From Paracoccaceae bacterium (GTDB lineage Bacteria > Pseudomonadota > Alphaproteobacteria > Rhodobacterales > Rhodobacteraceae), in the NCBI GenBank assembly GCA_027484915.1, contig JAIXSA010000019.1:1-32740 (forward strand): a stretch of DNA of 32,740 bases. Reading direction: 5' to 3'. The notes under the pieces were generated by a model. That model was not told the origin of the DNA, ran no database searches, and worked only from the letters and a program-made list of their open reading frames with translations. The translations under genes were made by a program, and so were the position numbers. Below, in pieces: positions 8,653 through 15,812 of the stretch. Every line of letters begins with the position of its first letter. The stretch's first letter is position 1.

Positions 8653-11199
8653 TTAGACGGCTTTCGCCCTATCGTTGAGCGCAAGGTGTGCTGCCGCCAG
8701 CCGCGCCATCGGCACGCGGTAGGGCGAACAGGACACATAATCGAACCCCGCCTGGCGGCAGAAGTCGATGGATTCCGGGTTCCCCCCATGTTCGCCGCAG
8801 ATGGAAAGTGTCAGGTCTTTCCGCGTCTTGCGGCCCCGTTCGGCACCGATATGCAGCAGCTCGCCCACCCCGTCGATGTCCAGGATGTGGAACGGATCCT
8901 CGGGGAAGACTCCCAGGCGGACATAGGTGTTCATGAAGCGACCGGCGTCATCGCGACTCAACCCGTAGGTCATTTGCGTCAGGTCGTTGGTCCCGAAGGA
9001 CAGGAAGGCCGCGTGTTGCGCGATCTCTCCGGCCCGCAGCGCGGCGCGGGGGGTTTCGACCATGACGCCCAGCTTGTAGTCGAAGCCCGCCCCCGCCTTG
9101 GTGCGCACCATCGCGGCCACCGCGTCGATGCGGGTCTTGACCAGTTCCACCTCACGCCGGGCGCTGACGAGGGGGATCATGATCTCGGGCACCACAGGCG
9201 CGCCGCGGCGGGCGCTTTCCAGCGTCGCCTCGAAGATCGCCTGGGCCTGCATGTCGTAGATTTCCGGCAGGACGACCCCCAGGCGGACGCCGCGCATGCC
9301 AAGCATCGGGTTCACCTCGGTCAGGGCCTCGGCGCGCCGGGTCACCTCGGACAGGGGGCGGTCCAGCGCCTCGGCCAGGTCGCGCAACCCCTCGCGGTCC
9401 GAGGGCAGGAATTCGTGCAGCGGCGGGTCAAACAGGCGGATGCAGACCGGCAAACCCTGCATGATTTCAAAGAGCTGCACGAAATCCGCCCGCTGCATCG
9501 GCAACAGCCGCGCCAGCGCCGCCGCACGGTCGCCCGGCGTGTCGGCGAAGATCATCTCGCGCATGACGACCAGCCGGTCCTCGTCGAAGAACATGTGTTC
9601 CGTCCGGCAAAGACCGATCCCCTCGGCATCGAACTTCCGCGCGGTTTCCGCATCGGCGGGCGTGTCGGCGTTCGCCCGCACCCCGATGTCGCGCACCTCG
9701 TCGGCCCAGGACAGAAGCCTGCGGAAACTGTCGTCCAGCGCCGGGGGCAGCATTTCGGCCGCACCGGCCAGCGCCTCACCCTTGGTGCCGTCCAGCGTCA
9801 CCACCTCGCCCTCGCGGAACACCCGCCCGTCCGCCGTCGTCAGCTTCTTGTCCCGCGTGTCAAGCCGCACTTCCGACGCACCCACAACGCACGGCAGACC
9901 CAGCCCGCGCGCGATCACCGCCGCGTGGCTGGTCATCCCGCCCCGTTCGGTCAGCACCGCCGCCGCCGAATGCATGCCGCGGATATCCTCGGGCGCGGTT
10001 TCGCGCCGCACCAGGATGCAGGCTTCGCCCCGCGCCGCCGCCGCCTGCGCCGCCGAGGAGGAGAAGACCAATATCCCCGTCGCCGCACCGGGAGAGGCCG
10101 CGATTCCCCGCGCGATCACGTCGCGTGCGCCACGCGGATCGACCTGGTGGTGAAGGAGTTCCGACAGCGCCCGGGGTTCCACCCGCAAGACCGCCTCGTC
10201 CTTCGGGATGAGCCCATCCTCGGCCAGCGCCACCGCGATCCGCAGTCCCGCCCGGGCGGACCGCTGCACCTTGACCGCATCCAGTACGGCCAGGCGACCA
10301 TCCTCGATGGTGAACTCGACCTGCATCTCCTCGCGCAGGCGTCGGCGGCAGACCGCGCCATAGTCCACCAGGCGCGCAAAGATCTCGGGGGCCACATCCT
10401 CCAGCGACGGACCGCGCGGGTCGCGCGTCAGGTACAGCGCCTCGGTCGTCTTCAGCGCGTCCCGGCCCTGGCTTTGCCCCAGATAGCGCCCGGTGATCTG
10501 CGGCTGGCCGGTGACCGGGTCGACGAACTGGATCACGCCGGATCCACTGATCCCCTGCCCGATGCCCTGCGCCATCTCCTGCACGACAAGCCCCAGCGCC
10601 GCCTCTTCGGGCGCACCCTTGGCCTGGCGAAGCAGGCGCGCGCTCGTCCCTTCCCAGGCCCGCGCCATCGACCGCAGGACTTCGGACAACTGCCGGGCCG
10701 GGTCCTCGGGGAACGGCTCCTCCGTCTCGACCTCGTACTGCCGCAGCGCCTCGCGCAGGGCCCCCGGCCCCGGCTTCAGGCCGTCGAAGACCTCGGGGTC
10801 CAGCCGGGCAACGTGGATCGCGTAGGCCTGGACAAAGCGCAGATACAGCGCATCCGCCGCCGTCTCGCCATGCGTCTCGGCCAGTCGGGCGTGGCGCTTG
10901 GCGTTGAGCCCGATGTTCAGGATCGTCGCCGGGCCACCCCAATCGGGATTGGCCGGGCTGGGGCGGACGGAAATCAGCGGGCCGTCGCCAAAATTGTCAA
11001 GGATTCCAGCGGCATCCACCCCATGCCCGGCGGCGATGGCGCGCACGGTGGTCGAGGGCAGCGCCACGGACTTTGGCACAGGCAGGTCCAGCCGCACCAG
11101 CCGCTGCAGGCACTTGGCCCGCCAGCCATGCGAAGCCGTCGCAATCTGCGCTGCGGGCGCGATCTGGACGAATTCGGCGATGGGGTCGTGTTTCTGCAC
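8653..11199 (-). CDS. ppdK: Pyruvate phosphate dikinase-like protein with a degenerate ATP-grasp domain
   Basis: An 848-residue protein with PPDK architecture, slightly shorter than the usual 870-890. The swivelling phosphohistidine domain is intact (TERGGMTSHAAVIARG, His415). So is the PEP/pyruvate barrel: GIGLCRTEHMFF (517-528), DPPLHEF, NPMLGMRGVRLG, VETPRAA, SFGTNDLTQM and CGEHGG with the proton-donor Cys791. The N-terminal nucleotide half is abnormal: the lysine motif GGKGAN reads HGWRAK, the SVRSGARASMPGMMD loop reads SVRPSPANPDWGGPA, GEYL/QGED read GRYL/QGRD, and LQTR reads LDAV. PEP/pyruvate chemistry at the C-terminal half is plausible but normal ATP/phosphate chemistry is doubtful. 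GTG at 11199 has AAAGG upstream at good spacing. It follows glyS by 155 bases and seems to have its own promoter. Confidence 0.85.
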   Translation of the reverse strand: MQKHDPIAEFVQIAPAAQIATASHGWRAKCLQRLVRLDLPVPKSVALPSTTVRAIAAGHGVDAAGILDNFGDGPLISVRPSPANPDWGGPATILNIGLNAKRHARLAETHGETAADALYLRFVQAYAIHVARLDPEVFDGLKPGPGALREALRQYEVETEEPFPEDPARQLSEVLRSMARAWEGTSARLLRQAKGAPEEAALGLVVQEMAQGIGQGISGSGVIQFVDPVTGQPQITGRYLGQSQGRDALKTTEALYLTRDPRGPSLEDVAPEIFARLVDYGAVCRRRLREEMQVEFTIEDGRLAVLDAVKVQRSARAGLRIAVALAEDGLIPKDEAVLRVEPRALSELLHHQVDPRGARDVIARGIAASPGAATGILVFSSSAAQAAAARGEACILVRRETAPEDIRGMHSAAAVLTERGGMTSHAAVIARGLGLPCVVGASEVRLDTRDKKLTTADGRVFREGEVVTLDGTKGEALAGAAEMLPPALDDSFRRLLSWADEVRDIGVRANADTPADAETARKFDAEGIGLCRTEHMFFDEDRLVVMREMIFADTPGDRAAALARLLPMQRADFVQLFEIMQGLPVCIRLFDPPLHEFLPSDREGLRDLAEALDRPLSEVTRRAEALTEVNPMLGMRGVRLGVVLPEIYDMQAQAIFEATLESARRGAPVVPEIMIPLVSARREVELVKTRIDAVAAMVRTKAGAGFDYKLGVMVETPRAALRAGEIAQHAAFLSFGTNDLTQMTYGLSRDDAGRFMNTYVRLGVFPEDPFHILDIDGVGELLHIGAERGRKTRKDLTLSICGEHGGNPESIDFCRQAGFDYVSCSPYRVPMARLAAAHLALNDRAKAV

Positions 11200-11203
11200 T
11201 GCA

Positions 11204-11222
11204 GCACCTTTTGTTCAGGTGC
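11204..11222 (-). promoter_or_regulatory. Inverted repeat overlapping the ppdK ribosome site
   Basis: On the minus strand GCACCT-gaacaaa-AGGTGC forms a 6-bp inverted repeat. The AGG of the ribosome-binding site lies in the second arm, only a few bases before the GTG start. If both arms are transcribed, the hairpin would occlude the ribosome site. If the promoter at 11223-11250 is used, the first arm would probably not be transcribed, and the repeat would be a DNA site at the transcription start. Confidence 0.4.
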
Positions 11223-11250
11223 AGAATACGCCGAAACCCCTGTCAATCAA
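11223..11250 (-). promoter_or_regulatory. Predicted sigma-70 promoter of the ppdK-like gene
   Basis: On the minus strand TTGATT (11245-11250), 16 bases, TATTCT (11223-11228). This gives ppdK its own transcript separate from glyS, with a leader of fewer than 20 bases. Confidence 0.55.
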
Positions 11251-11252
11251 GC

Positions 11253-11264
11253 CTGACATGTCAG
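11253..11264. promoter_or_regulatory. 12-bp palindrome upstream of the ppdK promoter
   Basis: CTGACATGTCAG is a perfect 12-bp palindrome two bases upstream of the predicted -35 box. Position and symmetry fit a dimeric regulator's operator; no regulator is identified. Confidence 0.4.
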
Positions 11265-11354
11265 TTCCGTGACAAATCTTTGGGCAGTCCGCGAAGCAGC
11301 GGCTGCGCAGCTCCCCTGCCCTTCGTGGGAAGTGGATAAGGGTGAGGGAACCCC

Positions 11355-13553
11355 TTACCCCTCGATGCGGCCCAGATCGGCGACGCCGGAACAGATGGCG
11401 CGGATGCGGTGCAGAAGGTTCAACCGGTTGCGGCGGACGATCTGGTTGTCGCTGTTCACCTGCACGGCGGTGAAGAAGGCGTCGATCGGCGCCCGCAGGC
11501 CCGCCATCGCGGCCATGGCCTTCGGGAAATCCTCGGCTGCCATAGCCGGGGTGATCCCGGCCTCGGTCTTGTCCAGCGCCGCGAACAGCGCGCGTTCCTC
11601 GTCCGTCTCGGCAAACTTGATGTCCGCCCCGAAGGAGTATTCGACGCCGTCCTTCGCTTCCGCCTGCGCCAGGATATTGGCGGCCCGTTTGTACCCCTGG
11701 ATCAGGTTCGCCCCGTCCTCGGTCTTCATCACCGCCGCCAGCGCCTCGGCCCGCTTCACAAGGAGCGTGAGGTCGTCATTCCCAGGCATGGCAAGGCAGG
11801 CGTCGATGATGTCGTGCCGGATGCCCTGGTCCTTGAGGTAGACCTTGAGGCGGTCGTGGAAGAAGGAGAGGAGGTCGGGCGAACGGGCGTCTACCGTCCG
11901 GCCATCCACTTCTCTTGTGACGGTAGCAACAGCTGTCATGAAAGATGTGCCGCCACTTGTCTGTTCCTGAAACTTCTTTGCAGCTTCCAACTTGAGGGCT
12001 TTGAGAGTCTCGTTGACCGATGAGTCCGCACGCCCAAGCTGTGCCGAAAACATGTCCAGAAGCTTGATCTCGGCATCGGTTCCCAGCACCAACCGCACCA
12101 CCCCCAACGCCGCCCGCCGCAGAGCAAACGGGTCCTTGGACCCCGTCGGCTTTTCGTCAATCGCCCAGAACCCGGTCAGCGTGTCGATCTTGTCGGCCAG
12201 CGCCACGGCCACCGACACCGGCTCCGAGGGCACCGAGTCACTCTCCCCCTTCGGCCGCCAGTGGTCCCGCGCCGCATCGGCGACCGCAGGCTTCTCCCCG
12301 GCCTCCAGCGCATAGTAGCGGCCCATGACACCCTGCAATTCGGGGAACTCACCCACCATCGCCGACCGAAGGTCCAGCTTCGCCAGCCGCGCCGCGCGTT
12401 CAGCGTCCGCCGGATCAGCCCCAACCAGCGGAGCAATCTCCCGCGCCAGCGCCGCAATCCGCTCGATGCGGTCCGCCTGCGACCCCAGCTTCGCCTGGAA
12501 GGTCACCGACTTCAGCCCCTCCACCCACTCGCCCATGCCGGTCTTGGCGACGCGCAAGTCATTCTCCCAGAAGAATTTCGCATCCGAGAGGCGGGCCGCG
12601 AGGACCTTCTGGTTCCCTTTCAGGATCACCTCACCGCCATCCGCGGCCTCGATGTTCGCCACGGTGACAAACCCCTCGATCCGCCCCGTCTTGGGGTTCC
12701 GGACCGAGAAGAACTTCTGGTGTTCCTTCATCGAGGTCTGCAGCACCTCAGGCGGCAGGCCAAGGAAAGCCTCGCCGATCCGGCCCATCAGGGGGACCGG
12801 CCATTCCACCAGCCCCGCGACCTCGGACAACAACCCCGGATCGGCCACGACTTCCATGCCAGAAGCGAAGGCCAGGTTCTGCGCGCCCTGCCAGATCGCG
12901 GCCTCACGCTCGGCGGTGTCCAGCACCACCTTCGCGCGCTTCAGCTTGACCACATAGTCGTCAAAACCCGTCACCACGAAACGGCCGTTGCCCATGAAGC
13001 GGTGGCCTTCGGTCGTGTTGCCCGCGACGATCCCGTCCACCGTCAGCGGCACGACATGCGCGCCGGTCTCATCCGACAGAAGGGAGAGGATCGACTGCAA
13101 CGGCCGCACCCAGCGCAGAGTGCCATTGCCCCAGCGCATCGACTTCGGCCAGGGGAAATTGCGGATCACCGCTTCCAGCACCTCGGCCACGATCTCGGCT
13201 GCCTGGCGACCGGGCTTTTCCACCACGGCATAGAAGGTCTCGCCCTTCTTGTCCGCCCGCCGCTCCAGCCGGTCCAGCGTCAGCCCGGTGGACCGCAGGA
13301 ACCCCTCCACCGCCTGCGCCGGCGCCGAGGTCGAAGGCCCCTTCCGCTCCTCCCGCACCGGGCGGCTTTCGGACGTCAGCCCCTCCACCGACAGGACCAA
13401 CCGCCGGGGTGTGGAAAACGCGCCTGCCGAGGCATAGGTCAGCCCCGCCTCGACCAGCCCGTCGGTCACCAGCTTCCGCAGATCCTCGCGGGCGCGGGCC
13501 TGCATCCGGGCCGGGATTTCCTCGGAAAAGAGTTCGATCAGAAGGTCGGGCAT
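11355..13553 (-). CDS. glyS: Glycyl-tRNA synthetase beta subunit
   Basis: A 732-residue beta subunit of the alpha2beta2 glycyl-tRNA synthetase, which carries the tRNA-binding part while GlyQ holds the aminoacylation site. It begins with the family signature MPDLLIELFSEEIPARMQ and contains ALADKIDTLTGFWAIDEKPTGSKDPFALRR of the HD-like core (read in two parts: ALADKIDTLTGFW, then GSKDPFALRRAALGVVRL). The C-terminal anticodon-type domain ends FFTAVQVNSDNQIVRRNRLN. Residues about 500-550 form an insertion-like stretch (KALKLEAAKKFQEQTSGG onward, to REVDGRTVD) encoded with codons such as ACA, GCT, AGA, AGT and GTT that are rare in the rest of the gene. The ATG at 13553 lies 17 bases after the FkbM stop, so glyS closes the operon. 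Confidence 0.96.
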   Translation of the reverse strand: MPDLLIELFSEEIPARMQARAREDLRKLVTDGLVEAGLTYASAGAFSTPRRLVLSVEGLTSESRPVREERKGPSTSAPAQAVEGFLRSTGLTLDRLERRADKKGETFYAVVEKPGRQAAEIVAEVLEAVIRNFPWPKSMRWGNGTLRWVRPLQSILSLLSDETGAHVVPLTVDGIVAGNTTEGHRFMGNGRFVVTGFDDYVVKLKRAKVVLDTAEREAAIWQGAQNLAFASGMEVVADPGLLSEVAGLVEWPVPLMGRIGEAFLGLPPEVLQTSMKEHQKFFSVRNPKTGRIEGFVTVANIEAADGGEVILKGNQKVLAARLSDAKFFWENDLRVAKTGMGEWVEGLKSVTFQAKLGSQADRIERIAALAREIAPLVGADPADAERAARLAKLDLRSAMVGEFPELQGVMGRYYALEAGEKPAVADAARDHWRPKGESDSVPSEPVSVAVALADKIDTLTGFWAIDEKPTGSKDPFALRRAALGVVRLVLGTDAEIKLLDMFSAQLGRADSSVNETLKALKLEAAKKFQEQTSGGTSFMTAVATVTREVDGRTVDARSPDLLSFFHDRLKVYLKDQGIRHDIIDACLAMPGNDDLTLLVKRAEALAAVMKTEDGANLIQGYKRAANILAQAEAKDGVEYSFGADIKFAETDEERALFAALDKTEAGITPAMAAEDFPKAMAAMAGLRAPIDAFFTAVQVNSDNQIVRRNRLNLLHRIRAICSGVADLGRIEG

Positions 13554-13570
13554 CGGTCGGTTTCCTGAAA

Positions 13571-14233
13571 TCAGATCCAGTCGAGGTTCACACGGGTCGG
13601 CGGATAGGCGTCGGCGATAGCAGTGCGCAAAGCGGCAAATCGGGGGCGCAGGTCCTTGAACTTGCGCTCATGCGTCTCGGCGACGGTCAGTTGGATGTGG
13701 TCGAAAATCCGCGCGTCGAGCATGGCGGACAGAAGGTCGAGCTCCGCCCCCTCGATGTCCATCTTGACGAAGGCGACCCGGCCATGCGCGCTGACTAGCG
13801 CGCCAAGGAAGGCCGGGAAGTCGATCACGTCGACGTCGATCCCCTCGCCTTCCGCGATGTTCTGCCCGCCCGCGACCACCGTGCTCTTGACCGAGGCAAG
13901 GTCCGGGTTCGCCTCCCAGTTGGCGGCGCGCATCAGGCGGATCGTGCCGGCTCCGGTTCCCACCGCCGCCGCGTGCAGATGCACGGTCGCTTGCCCCGCA
14001 AAGCGCTCTTGCAGCTTGGCCAGATTGTAGGGGTCGGGCTCGAAGGCATGGACCGTGGCCCCCGATGACGCCAGAAGCTCGGTCACGTCGCCCCGGTTCG
14101 CCCCGCAGTCCACCACCACGTCCTCCGGCTTCAGCATCGAGACGACACCAGCCAGAAGCCCCTCGGCCCGTGCATGGCGCAGGTCGCGCTTGTGACGGCG
14201 CTTGAGCTTCTTCAGGGCGTCCTCGTCAGCCAT
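13571..14233 (-). CDS. FkbM-family methyltransferase
   Basis: A 220-residue SAM-dependent O-methyltransferase-like protein. Motif I of the Rossmann fold is VVVDCGANRGDVTELL, the acidic end of strand 2 is VHAFEPDPYNLAKL, and the FkbM signature is VKMDIEGAELDLLSAM. A basic N-terminal helix (LKKLKRRHKRDLRHAR) precedes the domain. The substrate is not predictable; relatives methylate sugars or polyketides, and several sit in surface-glycan loci. I chose the ATG at 14233 because GGAG lies 5 bases upstream; a GTG two codons earlier overlaps the previous stop as GTGA. It lies between the glyQ-linked small gene and glyS, an unexpected occupant of a tRNA-synthetase operon. Confidence 0.88.
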   Translation of the reverse strand: MADEDALKKLKRRHKRDLRHARAEGLLAGVVSMLKPEDVVVDCGANRGDVTELLASSGATVHAFEPDPYNLAKLQERFAGQATVHLHAAAVGTGAGTIRLMRAANWEANPDLASVKSTVVAGGQNIAEGEGIDVDVIDFPAFLGALVSAHGRVAFVKMDIEGAELDLLSAMLDARIFDHIQLTVAETHERKFKDLRPRFAALRTAIADAYPPTRVNLDWI

Positions 14234-14235
14234 TG

Positions 14236-14712
14236 TCACTCCGCGAGGTTGCCATTCAGCTGGTGCCAGGCGAAGGCGCGGCCATCGGGGAAGACGGCGA
14301 CCACGCGGTCGACGCCGGGGTGGATGTTCGGCTCGGACAGGAAGGCCAGCGCCTCGCCCGTCTCCAGCGCCTTGCCGATGGCCTCTGCGTCAAAGCAGTC
14401 AAAGCCCGAGGGCGCGACCAACGGCTCGGCACCGTCATATTCCCGATAGGTCTCGGTCAGCATCGCCAGCGACAGCGGCGTGCGGAAACAGGCGCGGAAC
14501 TTGATGGGAGAGCTGTCCGCGTCGATCCCTTCGATCCCCTCGACCACGATGGCCTCGGGCTGGTCCGAGGTCAGCGGCACCAGCCGGATCTCGGCCCCCG
14601 GCTGGAAGGCGACGGGGTCATAAAAGGCCCGCTCGGCGGTGTACCAGAGAAAGGCCCCGGCAGCGATGGCGACGATCACGATGGCCCCCAGGAGAATGCG
14701 CGCCACATTCAC
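14236..14712 (-). CDS. Membrane-anchored protein of the glyQ-glyS operon (DUF6446-like)
   Basis: A 158-residue protein with one N-terminal transmembrane helix ([20 protein letters not shown]) and a roughly 130-residue domain outside the membrane. Two cysteines (in FRACFRT and SGFDCFDAE) could form a disulfide if it faces the periplasm. From memory it resembles the uncharacterised DUF6446 proteins found next to glyQ in Rhodobacteraceae; this was not searched. The GTG at 14712 overlaps the glyQ stop (GTGA), which supports it over the longer in-frame reading that would start inside glyQ at 14754. Function unknown; the gene is tightly coupled to its neighbours on both sides. Confidence 0.8.
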   Translation of the reverse strand: MNVARILLGAIVIVAIAAGAFLWYTAERAFYDPVAFQPGAEIRLVPLTSDQPEAIVVEGIEGIDADSSPIKFRACFRTPLSLAMLTETYREYDGAEPLVAPSGFDCFDAEAIGKALETGEALAFLSEPNIHPGVDRVVAVFPDGRAFAWHQLNGNLAE

Positions 14713-15635
14713 TGATCCGCCCCCGCTTCGGTCTGCCGGAAGGCATCGGCGCATTTCTTCGCCAAGGCCCGCACGCGCCCGATATAGGCCTGGCGTTCAG
14801 TGACCGAGATCACGCCCCGCGCGTCCAAAAGGTTGAACAGGTGGCTCGCCTTGATCGTCTGGTCATAGGCGGGATGCGCCATGATGATCCGCTTGCCCGA
14901 CTTGGGGTCCTGAGGATCGAAAGCAAGCAACCGCTCGCATTCCGCCTCGGCGTCCTTGAAGTGCTGCAGCAGCATCTCGGTCGAGGCGCCGTCAAAGTTG
15001 TGGCGGCTGTATTCCTCTTCGGTCTGGCGGAAGATGTCACCGTATTTCAACGGGATCGGACTTTGCGGATCGTTGAACGGCATTTCCATCACGTGGTCGA
15101 TGCCCATCACGTACATCGCCAGCCGCTCCAGCCCGTAGGTCAGCTCGCCACTGACGGGTTTGCAGTCGTGCCCGCCGACCTGCTGGAAATAGGTGAACTG
15201 GCTGACCTCCATCCCGTCGCACCAGACCTCCCAGCCCAGACCCCAGGCGCCCAGCGTCGGGCTTTCCCAGTCGTCCTCCACGAACCGAATGTCGTGGACG
15301 CCAAGGTCGATGCCGATGGCCGCGAGCGAGCCGAGATACAGCTCCTGCAGGTTCGGCGGCGAGGGTTTGATGATGACCTGGTACTGGTAATAGTGCTGCA
15401 AGCGGTTCGGGTTCTCGCCATAGCGGCCGTCCGTGGGCCGGCGCGAGGGCTGGACATAGGCGGCCGCCCAGGGCTTTGTCCCCAGCGACCGCAAGGTCGT
15501 CGCCGGGTGGAATGTCCCCGCACCGACTTCCATGTCATAGGGCTGCAGCACCGCACAGCCCTGCGCCGCCCAGTAATTCTGCAGCCGCAGGATGATTTCC
15601 TGGAAGCTCTTCGGCGTGGTAGGGGCGTCGGACAT
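14709..15635 (-). CDS. glyQ: Glycyl-tRNA synthetase alpha subunit
   Basis: A 308-residue catalytic subunit of the heterotetrameric class II glycyl-tRNA synthetase, which forms glycyl-adenylate and transfers glycine to tRNA-Gly. The sequence is highly conserved: [86 protein letters not shown] and [14 protein letters not shown]. It heads the minus-strand operon glyQ - small membrane protein - FkbM - glyS, with AGAGG about 7 bases before the ATG at 15635 and a good promoter match upstream. Length and motifs are normal. Confidence 0.98.
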   Translation of the reverse strand: MSDAPTTPKSFQEIILRLQNYWAAQGCAVLQPYDMEVGAGTFHPATTLRSLGTKPWAAAYVQPSRRPTDGRYGENPNRLQHYYQYQVIIKPSPPNLQELYLGSLAAIGIDLGVHDIRFVEDDWESPTLGAWGLGWEVWCDGMEVSQFTYFQQVGGHDCKPVSGELTYGLERLAMYVMGIDHVMEMPFNDPQSPIPLKYGDIFRQTEEEYSRHNFDGASTEMLLQHFKDAEAECERLLAFDPQDPKSGKRIIMAHPAYDQTIKASHLFNLLDARGVISVTERQAYIGRVRALAKKCADAFRQTEAGADQ

Positions 15636-15683
15636 GGGCAGGCCTCTGGCAACGGCTTTTGGCGGGGGTGGAACGTGCCGCCT

Positions 15684-15712
15684 TCCCTATCCACTGGGGG
15701 GCACAGGGTCAA
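15684..15712 (-). promoter_or_regulatory. Predicted sigma-70 promoter of the glyQ operon
   Basis: On the minus strand TTGACC (15707-15712), 17 bases, TAGGGA (15684-15689), about 50 bases upstream of the glyQ ATG. The -35 box is strong and the -10 box weak. Confidence 0.5.
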
Positions 15713-15722
15713 TTCCGGAAAG

Positions 15723-15745
15723 AACCGGCAGAAACGTGACCGGTT
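15723..15745. promoter_or_regulatory. Inverted repeat in the glyQ divergent promoter region
   Basis: AACCGG, 11 bases, CCGGTT. It sits just upstream of the predicted glyQ -35 box and about 70-90 bases before the divergent exported-protein gene. An operator role for either gene is possible but unproven. Confidence 0.3.
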
Positions 15746-15812
15746 TCACCCTTGTCGCCGCCCACGCACTGACTAATGTCGCGCCAGTCGCCTTTGCCCG
15801 TCAGGACGCTCG

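Noticed and set aside
8686-11256. Very long open frame (856 codons) on the plus strand opposite the PPDK-like gene
   Set aside because: Its translation is a low-information Arg/His/Gln/Pro-rich mirror of the GC3-biased minus-strand gene, with no domain motif and no ribosome site; the minus-strand frame carries complete PPDK motifs.
12261-13568. 435-codon plus-strand frame opposite glyS
   Set aside because: Antisense shadow: no recognisable motif, composition set by the glyS codon bias.
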